Shown piece after piece: positions 21,901 to 29,030 of a DNA stretch of 64,000 nucleotides. A model generated the notes under the pieces. The model was given only the letters and a program-made list of their open reading frames with translations, searched no databases and was not told where the DNA came from. Origin of the DNA: Tenacibaculum sp. MAR_2009_124 (GTDB lineage: Bacteria > Bacteroidota > Bacteroidia > Flavobacteriales > Flavobacteriaceae); the NCBI RefSeq assembly GCF_900105455.1, contig NZ_FNSF01000001.1, forward strand, positions 67,001 through 131,000, read 5' to 3'. Made by a program: the position numbers and the translations under genes. How positions within the stretch are numbered: position 1 is the first letter of the stretch; every line of letters starts with the position of its first letter.

Positions 21901-24900
21901 AATAAACTGTTTAGTAGGTTATGTAGTAATGGAAGCCGAATTAGACAAAGAAAGAGTTCAAGGTGATTTATTAAATGTCTTACCAGAATACATGGTTCCT
22001 GCCTTGTGGGTAGAATTGGACGAAATGCCACTAACTGCAAATGGTAAAATAGATAAAAAAGCATTGCCTGAACCCGATGACTCACTATTATCAACGGCAA
22101 CATACGTAGCTCCAAGAAATAAAACAGAAGTTCAAATAGCTGATATTTGGCAAGAACTATTGGGAGTAGAAAATATTGGCGTTTATGATAATTTCTTTGA
22201 AATAGGAGGACATAGTTTATTGATAATCCAATTAATTTCTCAATTACAGAAAATTGATTATCATATCTCCGTAAAGGATATTTTCTCAAACCCAACCATT
22301 GCATCAATGAGTGAGAAATTACTATCAGGAGCAACAATATACCAAGTTCCAGCCAATGGAATTACTGAAGATATAGACCGTGTTCTTCCATCAATGGTTC
22401 CTTTACTAGATTTTGAACAGGAAGACTTAGATAAGATTGTAAATAGCGTAGAAGGAGGAGTTTCGAATATTGAAGATATGTATCCGTTATCTCCATTACA
22501 AGAAGGAATTTATTTCCATCATTTAATGAGTAATCAGGAGGAGGGAGATCCATATGTTTTACCTCATCTATTATCATTTCCAAGTAAAGAAAATAGAGAC
22601 GTTTTTATAAAAGGTTTACAGTTTGTGGTAGATCGTCATGATGTGTTGCGCACCTTCGTTATCAGTGAAGGATTGCCGAAAGCGGTTCAAGTAGTACTCA
22701 GACAAGCGGAACTATCTTTAGAATATTTAAAGTTAGATCCTTCTAAAGATGTTTTATCGGAATTAAAATTACTTACAACTCCAGGAAATCAATGGGTGGA
22801 TGTTTCAAAAGCACCTTTGTTGAAATTACAATCTGCTGATGACGTTAAAAACGACACGTATTATCTGGTTTTATTAGAACATCACTTAACATTTGACCAT
22901 GTCGGAGTAGAGAAAATTATTGAAGAGATTGGTGCCTATTTAACTGGAGATACATCAGTTTTGTCAAAACCAGCGTTGTATAGAGATTTTATCGGGCATA
23001 CACTTCATCAACAAGCTACCAATGATAGTGCCTCTTACTTTACGAATTTATTAGGAAGTATTGATACTCCGAGTTACCCATTCAATTTATCAAATATTCA
23101 TACTACTGGGGCATCTATAAAAGAATCGGGACTTATCTTACCACAAGAATTGAGTAAGGAAATTCGCAATACATGTATGAGAATAGGAATGAGTCCAGCA
23201 ACCTTGTTCCATGCAGCCTATGGTTTGGTAATAGGAAAATGCAGTAACATGGATTATGCTATTTTCGGGTCTTTATTTTCAGGACGTTTACAAGGTTCAA
23301 CTGGAGCAGCAGATTCGTTGGGATTATTCATTAACACCTTACCATTTTATATCGCATTAGAGGGAACAATTACCGAATATGTAGAAAAGGTAAAACAACA
23401 ATTAGCGAATTTATTGCCTTATGAGCAGACTCCATTATCTCATATTCAAGCTTGGAGTGGTGTGTCGAATGAAATTCCTTTATTTAGCGCTTTATTAAAC
23501 TTCCGTCATAGTGCTATTCCATCATCAAATGAAGAAGAAACAGAAACAGAAACAGTAGATTTAGGAATAGAAAAAATAGGCAGTCATGAGCGAACGAATT
23601 ACCCATTTACCTTAAATGTTGATGATTATGGAGTTGACTTCGGGGTAACGGCGCAGATTGAGGAACATATTGATGCAGCTCGTGTTGCAGAGTATATGCA
23701 AGAAGCCTTAGAACAATTAATAAAAGGCTTAAACTCGGAAGAAGCTTTAGAGGTTAGCAGTACAGTAATTTTACCAAAGGAAGAAGAGCAACAATTATTA
23801 GATACTTTCAATAATACTCATGTTGAGTTTCCATTAGAACAAACAATATTAGATGTCTTCTCAGATCAAGTGAAGAAATCACCAAAACAAGTTGCTGTTG
23901 TTTATAAAGGAGAAGTATTAAGTTATAGGGAATTAGATCAACGTTCGAATCAAGTGGCACGTTATTTAAAGGCTCAAGGAGTTCAGCCAAATGGATTGGT
24001 AGGAATTTGTATGACTCGCAGCTTGGAGATGATCGTAGGTGTTTTAGGAGTTTTAAAATCGGCAGGAGCCTATGTCCCAATCGATCCGAACTATCCAAAA
24101 GAGCGAATTGAATATATCATAGAAGACACTGGAATTGAATTATTATTAAGTAATGCAGCAAGTCAAAATGCTTTAGAAGACAAAGAAGGATTAATCAGCA
24201 TTGTTTTAGATACAGATTGGAATCAGATTTCGGAGTATTCAACAAGAAAATTAAGCTATCAATCAATCTCACAAGATAATCTGGCGTATGTAATTTATAC
24301 CTCAGGAAGTACAGGAAAACCAAAAGGAGTGCTCATTGAACATGGTAACATGTTCAACTTGGTAAACTGGGCAATCTCAAACTTCAAGGATTCACTAGAT
24401 TTAGGAATGCTAGCAAGTACTTCGATCAATTTTGATTTATCAATTTTTGAAATATTTACTTCACTAGCATCAGGAGCAAAGATTGAGTTAGTTGATAATT
24501 TATTATCACTAGTAGAAGATTCAGAAGTTTCTGTATCACTGATCAATACGGTACCAAGTGTTTTACTAGGAGTCTTAGAATCAGGAAAATTACCAGAAGC
24601 GGTAAAAACCATTAACCTAGCAGGAGAGCCATTACTACCAAGTTTAGTAGATCGTATTTACAACGAAAGTTCGGTAGAGTCTATTTATGATTTATACGGA
24701 CCATCAGAAGCAACTACCTATAGTACCTTTATCAAAAGAGAAATCAACGGAGCTCAAACCATTGGACGTCCGATAGCCAATACTCAAATATATATTTTAA
24801 GTGAATCGTATGAACTACTACCAGTAGGTGTTGTAGGAGAATTATGTGTAGGAGGAAAAGGAGTAGCGAGAGGATATTTAAACCGAGAAGAATTAACGAA

Positions 24901-27900
24901 TGAAAAGTTCATTTCAAATCCATTTAAGGAAGGAGAAAAAATTTACAAGACAGGTGATTTAGCCCGCTGGTTATCTGATGGAACTTTAGAATATGTAGGA
25001 AGAAAGGATTCTCAAGTAAAAGTCAGAGGATATAGAATAGAATTAGGAGAGATTGAAACAGCTTTATCAACTATCGAAGAGATTCAAAGTAGTTGTGTAC
25101 TAGCCAAAGCAGATGTCACAGGAAGTAAGCGATTGGTAGGATATGTTGTTGTAGATGGAGAGTTCAATAAAGAAAACGTTCAAGCCGAGTTAAAGGAGAG
25201 CTTACCAGAATACATGGTTCCTAGTTTATGGATTGAGTTAGAAGAAATGCCATTAACTGCTAGTGGAAAGTTAGATAGAAAATCCCTGCCAGAACTTGAC
25301 GGCTCACTATTATCAACCAAAGAATATATAGCTCCAAGAACTGTGGTTGAATCACAAATAGCTACGATTTGGCAAGATATATTAGGAGTAGAGAAAGTTG
25401 GAGTTTATGATAATTTCTTTGAATTAGGAGGACATAGTTTACTTGTGGTTCAATTAATATCACGTTTACAAAAGCTTGATTTATACATTGAGGTTAAAGA
25501 CATCTTTTCAAATCCAACGATAGCACAAATAGCAGAAAAATTATTATCCGATACTCCAAGGTATCAAGTACCTGTCAACGGAATTCTAGATGATACAGAG
25601 TATATCGTACCAGCTATGGTTCCTTTATTAGAATTTAGTCAAGAAGATATCGATACGGTAGTTTCGAAGGTTCCTGAAGGAATTGCAAACATTCAAGATA
25701 TTTATCCGTTATCACCATTACAAGAAGGGATCTTTTTCCACCATTTAATGAGTGATAAAAAGCAAGGGGATTCGTATGTTTTATCAAATCTTTTATCTTT
25801 TAAAGACAAGGAAAAACGTAACTCTTTTATTGAAGCGCTTCAGTTTGTGGTGGACAGACATGATGTTTTACGTACTTGTTTTATAAATGAAAATATACCA
25901 AAGGCAGTACAAGTAGTAAAGAGAAAAGCAAAATTATCAATAGAAGAATTAGTATTTGAAAATACAACAGATGTTTTATCTGAATTAGAGAAGTTAACTT
26001 CTCCAGGAAGTCAATGGATGGATGTTTCAAATGCTCCATTGTTACAATTAAAATCAGCATACGACAAGGTAAATGATTGTTATTATTTAATAGTTAATCA
26101 ACATCACTTGGTGTTGGATCATGTTGGAATGGAGAAAATAGTATCAGAAATAGTAATGTACTTATCTGGTCAAGAAGCTCATCTTTCAACACCAGTATTA
26201 TACAGAGATTTTATTGGTCATACATTACATTCCCAAGGAACTAATAATAGTCAATCATATTTCAAAGGCTTATTGGCGGATATTGAAGAACCAACATATC
26301 CTTTTAATTTATCCAATACCAAAGTAAATGCAAATGAAATAAAAGAGTCAAACGTACTTTTATCGGAAGCTTTGAATACTGAAATACGAGAAGTGAGTAC
26401 TTCTCTAGGAATGAGTCCTGCAGTATTATTCCATGCGGCTTATGGTTTAGTTATTGGTAAGTGTAGTAATTCTGATTATGCGCTATTTGGTTCTTTATTT
26501 TCAGGACGCTTACAAGGAGCTATAGGTGCAGCTGATTCACTGGGATTATTTATCAATACCTTACCTTTTTATATTTCTTTAGAAGGGAATGTTGCTGAGT
26601 ACATTGGTATGGTTAAGCAATATTTGAATGAACTATTGCCATACGAGCAAACTCCATTATCGAGTATTCAAGGTTGGAGTGGTATTTCTAACGAGGTAGC
26701 CTTTTTCAGTGCCTTATTAAATTATCGTCATTCTCATTTAGGAACAGAAGAAACGGAAGGTGATGAAGTAATTGATTTAGGATTGGAAGTTATTGGAGGA
26801 GATGAGAGAACGAATTATCCATTTACGTTAAATGTAGATGATTTTGGAGAAAGCTTTGGTTTAACAGCTCAGATAAAAGAAGGTACAGATGCCGAACTGG
26901 TATCAGCGTACATGCAAGAAGCTTTAACGAGTTTATTAAAAGGATTAAAGGAAGAGGTAAAAGATCCAGTGATAAGTTTAAATATTTTATCTCAAGAAGA
27001 AAAATCAGAAATATTAGAAGTATTTAATGCTACTGAATTATCGTATCCATCCGATAAATCGGTTGTGGGATTATTTGAAGAACAAGCAGTAAAAAAACCA
27101 AATTCGGCTGCGATTTCGTTTGAAGGAACCACTTTGACTTATCAAGAATTGGACAAGCGTTCAAATCAGTTAGCACATTATTTACAAGAACAAGGAGCAC
27201 AAAAAGATACGTTTATTGGAATTTGTATGGACCGTAGCTTGGAGTTACTTGTTTCGATTTTAGGAGTCTTAAAATCGGGAGGTGCTTATGTACCTATCGA
27301 TCCAAGTTACCCACAAGATCGTATTGAGTATATGTTAAGCGATGCAACAATTAATTTGGTCTTGACAAGCCAAGCGAATACTGAAGTATTAAAAGGTAGA
27401 GATAATATATCTATTGTTTCTTTAGATCAACAGTGGAATGAATTGATTGCAACCTATTCAGAAAACAGTTTAGATACAACTATTTCATCAAATGATTTAG
27501 CTTATGTGATCTACACTTCAGGAAGTACAGGACAGCCAAAAGGAGTTCAAATCGAACATAAAAACATTGTTAGTTTAAGTACTAGTTGTGATTATGTCGA
27601 TCTGAACTCAGAAATGGTTTGGTTATCAACGGGGTCAATTTCATTCGACGCAACTACCATAGAGTATTGGGGAACTTTACTTAACGGAGGAGAATTAGTT
27701 TTAACCACTACAGAAACTTTATTACAAACCGCAAGTTTAAAAAGATTAATCGAGGAAAAAGAAGTAACTACATTATGGATGACTGCTTCGTGGTTCCATC
27801 AATTAGTGGAGGAGGATGCTGGTCTTTTTGCTTCATTAAAAAACATATTAGTTGGGGGAGATGTGGTACTATTCAACTATACCAACAAGATTAATGAGCT

Positions 27901-28849
27901 GTATCCCGAGTTAAGAATTATTAATGGGTATGGGCCTACAGAAAACACAACTTTTTCAACGACCTATACTATTGAAATCACAAATAAAACACTTCCAATC
28001 GGTAAGCCAATAAAGAACAGAGTTGCTTATATCGTCGATTCGGAGATGAACTTGGTTCCAGTAGGGGTTGAAGGAGAATTAGTAGTTGGAGGAGAAGGAG
28101 TAGCTAGAGGGTACTTGAATAACGAAGAATTAACCAAAGAAAAGTTCGTAGAGAGTCCATTTAAAGAGGGAGAAAGACTTTATAAAACAGGCGATCTAGT
28201 GAAATGGTTACCCGACGGGAACATTGAATTTGTGGGAAGGAAAGATGCTCAGGTTAAGATTCGAGGATATAGAATTGAATTAGGCGAAATAGAAAACACC
28301 TTGTCAAATTTAAATTCAATTAGTCAATGTTGTGTATTGGCAAAAGAAACCGCTAATGGAACCAAACATTTGGTTGGATATGTAGTTTCGGAAAATACTT
28401 TTGATAAAGAAGCAATTCAATTAGAACTCAAAGAATATTTACCAGATCACATGGTTCCATTGATTTGGGTAGAAATGGATGAGATGCCATTAACAAGCAA
28501 TGGTAAATTAGATAGAAGAGGCTTACCAGAACCAAATCGATCTGATTTATCGAGTAGGGATTACATAGCACCTAGAAATGAAACTGAAGAAAAATTAGTA
28601 GCCATTTGGCAAGAATTAATGGAGGTTGAAAAAATAGGAGTCTATGATAATTTCTTTGAGTTAGGAGGGAACAGTTTATTGGTTACTCGCCTAGTGTCAA
28701 TTATTAGTAAAGAGTTTAAAATAGAAGTTATGATTAAGGACATATTTAGCTTCGTAAGTATTGATGAATTAGGGACTTATTTAGATTATAAAAAGATCAA
28801 AGAGAAAGAGAGTTCGGATAAAGTTTATAAAAAAATAATTAAAATATAA
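15737..28849 (+). CDS. NRPS subunit B, four modules (Val, X, Ala, Val)
   Basis: Complete 4370-residue synthetase subunit. Order: TubC-type docking domain (residues 1-60), LCL condensation domain (about 80-520), A (Val), T (Ser1079), dual C, A (X, code DIWQLTADDK), T (Ser2160), dual C, A (Ala), T (Ser3234), dual C, A (Val), T (Ser4313) and a basic tail. The start at 15737 gives a canonical docking domain at the N terminus and is the first ATG after the gene A stop. It has no initiation or release domain, so it must take the chain from subunit A and pass it to subunit C. The last carrier has GGNSLL where all others have GGHSLL. Domain identities are certain; residue choices are motif-based. Confidence 0.97.
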   Translation: MDLLSFFQRLNGQGVKLILKDGSLSVKSNKRVSQELLLEIKSNKQLIIDHLKKYLGENANGLQEKYGKKDSKRTLLESIKPFDRKTVERIPLSFSQDRLWFLDQFEETLTYHLPSVIRLEGDLDIPALEESLKTIVSRHEVLRTNLMSIEGVGYQEVISEENWSLDQVKITQEELTKTTLHDYINIPFDLSNHYKLRACLYDLDNNKYVLACVFHHIASDGWSSNILVGEFVELYSSLRLNRKPKLPELTLQYTDYAMWQRTYLEGEVLENQLSYWQEKLKGVSTLELPTDYARPAIQSTRGAYIPLRLDKEISSSLKVICQQEGVTIFMLMLSAFKVLLSRYSGQDDISVGTPVANRTQAELEGMIGFFVNTLALRSDLSENPSFRELLNQVKRTTLASYDNQLAPFERVVDRVVKTRDVSTNPLFQVMFALENTSSGSETEIDGVVLSGFEVEKTTSKFDLTMHVSEENIEISLGLEYCTDLFNEATINRMLTHYQELLRSIIKDIDQPVKELSVITKDEETKLLQDFNETFLEYPENESIIEVFESQVEKNPSAIAVSFGKETLTYKELDQRSNQLAHYLTTQRAGANSYIGICMDRSIEMIIGILGILKSGEAYVPIDSEYPEERIDYMLSDASIDLVLVSEITSKIFEVRKKLSIVSLDSNWNLIAEHPTTSLNKDITSTNLAYVIYTSGSTGRPKGVQIEHKSVVSLATSCDYVYLDTKTKWLSTGSISFDATTIEYWGTLLNGGELVLTTSETLLNTVSLKELILAKKVTTLWMTASWFHQVVEEDSSVFESLQYLLVGGDVVLFAFTNRLKELYPELTIINGYGPTENTTFSTTYSIETTQKAIPIGKPIKNSYAYIVGNDMKLSPIGIVGELLLGGSGVARGYLNNQDLTDEKFLDSPFKDGDRLYKTGDLARWLPDGNIEFIGRKDHQVKIRGYRIELGEIENTLSSLQTINQSCVLAKEDAEGNKRLVGYVVVDGEFIKENIHAELRESLPDYMVPNLWVQLDSLPLTSNGKLDRKSLPEPDSTDLSTAEYLAPRNEIEEQLVTIWQELLKVEKIGVHDDFFELGGHSLLVVQLIAQLQKNGFYITVKDIFSNPTIAAIAEKVSLESPVYKVPENGIKSDTNRIVPEMLPLLDFSQEDVDTVVSKVPGGVSNIQDIYPLSPLQEGMYFHYLMSDKEQGDPYVLSNLLSFKEEEKRSLFIEALQFVVNRHDVLRTSVLSENLPRAIQVVQREVALSLEEIVIDSDKDVLSELKRLTEGSQWMDASKAPLLKLKLVDDKKNGNYYLWINQHHLIFDHVGLEIIISEIELYISGKESSLSKPVLYRDFIGHTLHLQETNNSESYFKKILGDINESTYPFGLSDIQGNGSNIKESHIVLSEELSKEVRSTSIQLGISPAVLFHAAFGVVIGRCSNTDYALFGSLLSGRLQGSLGSVDSLGLFINTLPFYTNLDRSVPEYISEVKKSLGDLLSHEQTPLSSVQGWSGVSNEVPLFSALLNYRHSAMGSEEEVTDMVDLELSLIEANERTNYPLSIDIDDYGLEFGLKSQIDGNINADNFLLYIEEAIKGLLKGLKSEKDVAVSELNILPDIEESQLLEVFNDTSIDYPLDKTFIDLFVDQVQKSPEAIAAVYEDQKITYEELDKRSNQLANCLIEKGVAPNTMVGICLERNLDMLIGVLGILKSGAAYVPMKPDFPQSRIAYILEDLGNSLVVTNAESKLVLSSPENIDLVLLDDPEIRINYSIKPLERVYNPTDLAYVIYTSGSTGLPKGAMIEHVGLLNHLFIMIDELKMDSNSTVAFTAPFTFDISVWQMLSGLLCGGQIAIYTEEDLLAINKFQTSLVTNKVSHLQLVPSYVTSILENSEVVPGLSNLAYFLVTGEAATKSLLDKWFSLYPNVPVVNAYGPAEASDDITLHIMSESPTGIVVPIGKPVANMDVYVVDSFGNLSPIGVVGELWTAGIGVGRGYLNREELTKEKFIENPFKSEGGRLYKTGDLGRWLPDGTIEFVGRSDDQVKIRGYRIELGEIENALSIISGVQNSCVLVKKDANGINCLVGYVVMEAELDKERVQGDLLNVLPEYMVPALWVELDEMPLTANGKIDKKALPEPDDSLLSTATYVAPRNKTEVQIADIWQELLGVENIGVYDNFFEIGGHSLLIIQLISQLQKIDYHISVKDIFSNPTIASMSEKLLSGATIYQVPANGITEDIDRVLPSMVPLLDFEQEDLDKIVNSVEGGVSNIEDMYPLSPLQEGIYFHHLMSNQEEGDPYVLPHLLSFPSKENRDVFIKGLQFVVDRHDVLRTFVISEGLPKAVQVVLRQAELSLEYLKLDPSKDVLSELKLLTTPGNQWVDVSKAPLLKLQSADDVKNDTYYLVLLEHHLTFDHVGVEKIIEEIGAYLTGDTSVLSKPALYRDFIGHTLHQQATNDSASYFTNLLGSIDTPSYPFNLSNIHTTGASIKESGLILPQELSKEIRNTCMRIGMSPATLFHAAYGLVIGKCSNMDYAIFGSLFSGRLQGSTGAADSLGLFINTLPFYIALEGTITEYVEKVKQQLANLLPYEQTPLSHIQAWSGVSNEIPLFSALLNFRHSAIPSSNEEETETETVDLGIEKIGSHERTNYPFTLNVDDYGVDFGVTAQIEEHIDAARVAEYMQEALEQLIKGLNSEEALEVSSTVILPKEEEQQLLDTFNNTHVEFPLEQTILDVFSDQVKKSPKQVAVVYKGEVLSYRELDQRSNQVARYLKAQGVQPNGLVGICMTRSLEMIVGVLGVLKSAGAYVPIDPNYPKERIEYIIEDTGIELLLSNAASQNALEDKEGLISIVLDTDWNQISEYSTRKLSYQSISQDNLAYVIYTSGSTGKPKGVLIEHGNMFNLVNWAISNFKDSLDLGMLASTSINFDLSIFEIFTSLASGAKIELVDNLLSLVEDSEVSVSLINTVPSVLLGVLESGKLPEAVKTINLAGEPLLPSLVDRIYNESSVESIYDLYGPSEATTYSTFIKREINGAQTIGRPIANTQIYILSESYELLPVGVVGELCVGGKGVARGYLNREELTNEKFISNPFKEGEKIYKTGDLARWLSDGTLEYVGRKDSQVKVRGYRIELGEIETALSTIEEIQSSCVLAKADVTGSKRLVGYVVVDGEFNKENVQAELKESLPEYMVPSLWIELEEMPLTASGKLDRKSLPELDGSLLSTKEYIAPRTVVESQIATIWQDILGVEKVGVYDNFFELGGHSLLVVQLISRLQKLDLYIEVKDIFSNPTIAQIAEKLLSDTPRYQVPVNGILDDTEYIVPAMVPLLEFSQEDIDTVVSKVPEGIANIQDIYPLSPLQEGIFFHHLMSDKKQGDSYVLSNLLSFKDKEKRNSFIEALQFVVDRHDVLRTCFINENIPKAVQVVKRKAKLSIEELVFENTTDVLSELEKLTSPGSQWMDVSNAPLLQLKSAYDKVNDCYYLIVNQHHLVLDHVGMEKIVSEIVMYLSGQEAHLSTPVLYRDFIGHTLHSQGTNNSQSYFKGLLADIEEPTYPFNLSNTKVNANEIKESNVLLSEALNTEIREVSTSLGMSPAVLFHAAYGLVIGKCSNSDYALFGSLFSGRLQGAIGAADSLGLFINTLPFYISLEGNVAEYIGMVKQYLNELLPYEQTPLSSIQGWSGISNEVAFFSALLNYRHSHLGTEETEGDEVIDLGLEVIGGDERTNYPFTLNVDDFGESFGLTAQIKEGTDAELVSAYMQEALTSLLKGLKEEVKDPVISLNILSQEEKSEILEVFNATELSYPSDKSVVGLFEEQAVKKPNSAAISFEGTTLTYQELDKRSNQLAHYLQEQGAQKDTFIGICMDRSLELLVSILGVLKSGGAYVPIDPSYPQDRIEYMLSDATINLVLTSQANTEVLKGRDNISIVSLDQQWNELIATYSENSLDTTISSNDLAYVIYTSGSTGQPKGVQIEHKNIVSLSTSCDYVDLNSEMVWLSTGSISFDATTIEYWGTLLNGGELVLTTTETLLQTASLKRLIEEKEVTTLWMTASWFHQLVEEDAGLFASLKNILVGGDVVLFNYTNKINELYPELRIINGYGPTENTTFSTTYTIEITNKTLPIGKPIKNRVAYIVDSEMNLVPVGVEGELVVGGEGVARGYLNNEELTKEKFVESPFKEGERLYKTGDLVKWLPDGNIEFVGRKDAQVKIRGYRIELGEIENTLSNLNSISQCCVLAKETANGTKHLVGYVVSENTFDKEAIQLELKEYLPDHMVPLIWVEMDEMPLTSNGKLDRRGLPEPNRSDLSSRDYIAPRNETEEKLVAIWQELMEVEKIGVYDNFFELGGNSLLVTRLVSIISKEFKIEVMIKDIFSFVSIDELGTYLDYKKIKEKESSDKVYKKIIKI
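15978..19096 (+). other. Subunit B module 1: LCL C, A (Val), T
   Basis: The C domain (about 15978-17290) is a conventional LCL type: LSFSQDRLWFLDQ, RHEVLRT, HHIASDGWS, YTDYAMWQR, IGFFVNTLALR. It therefore accepts an L-configured donor from subunit A. The A domain (17312-18834) reads D-A-I-W-L-G-G-T-F-K (Val-type). The T-domain Ser is at 18971. It lacks the VPANGI linker and GD motif of the dual domains. Confidence 0.86.
19097..22339 (+). other. Subunit B module 2: dual C, A (X, code DIWQLTADDK), T
   Basis: The C domain (19097-about 20470) has FHYLMSDKEQGD and HHLIFDH. The A domain (20549-22078) has FDISVW, HLQLVPS, FLVTGEA and AYGPAEASDDIT, giving D-I-W-Q-L-T-A-D-D-K. I do not recall a certain match; the two Asp at 330/331 and the Gln at 278 point to a polar, perhaps amino-bearing side chain (Dab/Lys-like), low confidence. 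The T domain (Ser at 22214) reads FFEIGGHSL, Ile replacing the usual Leu. Confidence 0.8.
20549..28540 (+). repeat. X-Ala-Val A-domain triplet, copy 1 (subunit B modules 2-4)
   Basis: A(X)-T-C-A(Ala)-T-C-A(Val) aligns with 43372-51351 at a near-constant offset of 22,814-22,823 bp. Similarity is clear at protein level but weaker than in the 42.3-kb-offset pair. Confidence 0.7.
22340..25561 (+). other. Subunit B module 3: dual C, A (Ala), T
   Basis: The C domain (22340-about 23740) has FHHLMSNQEEGD and LEHHLTFDH; the LEHH form and the GASIKES loop are shared with the C domain after Orn in subunit A. The A domain (23801-25299) reads D-L-F-N-N-A-L-T-Y-K (Ala). It has VLKSAGAY where sisters have VLKSGGAY. 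The T-domain Ser is at 25436. Confidence 0.84.
25562..28846 (+). other. Subunit B module 4: dual C, A (Val), terminal T
   Basis: The C domain (25562-about 26960) has FHHLMSDKKQGD and HHLVLDH. The A domain (27017-28536) reads D-A-I-W-L-G-G-T-F-K (Val-type). The T domain (Ser at 28673) reads GGNSLLVTRLVSII: Asn replaces His before the active Ser, and the helix after it matches the terminal T of subunit A rather than internal T domains. It donates to the LCL domain of subunit C, so this Val should remain L. Confidence 0.84.
28790..28846 (+). other. Basic C-terminal tail of subunit B, putative docking motif
   Basis: The final 19 residues, KKIKEKESSDKVYKKIIKI, hold eight Lys and three acidic residues and end in a strand-like VYKKIIKI. 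The acidic beta-hairpin that opens subunit C is the natural partner. This is the reverse of the charge pattern at the A/B interface. The role is inferred from position and charge. Confidence 0.55.
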
Positions 28850-29030
28850 TGAATAAGGCTTTAAGTATTATTAAAACGGCACAAAGTAAAGGTGTTACAT
28901 TAGAATTGGAAGAAGGTTCTTTGGTTTTAAAATCAGAGGATGAAGATATTGATGATGCTTTACTTGTTGACATAAAGCTTAATAAAGAACTTATTATTGA
29001 GCACTTAAATAAATTTGATGGCGATAGTAT
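28849..29030 (+). other. TubC-type N-terminal docking domain of subunit C (acidic)
   Basis: The first 60 residues begin MNKALSIIKTAQSKGVTL and show the same helix, hairpin, helix plan as subunit B's docking domain, including the shared GxSLxxKS turn and the LIIxHLxK end. The hairpin VTLELEEGSLVLKSEDEDI and the next two Asp carry nine acidic residues and one Lys, against the basic hairpin of subunit B. Likely receives the Lys-rich tail of subunit B. Confidence 0.8.

Noticed and set aside
28847..28851. Frameshift or gene fusion at the B/C boundary
   Set aside because: TAATG is a normal stop/start overlap. The frame changes, and the new frame opens with a complete docking domain, so two proteins are made.
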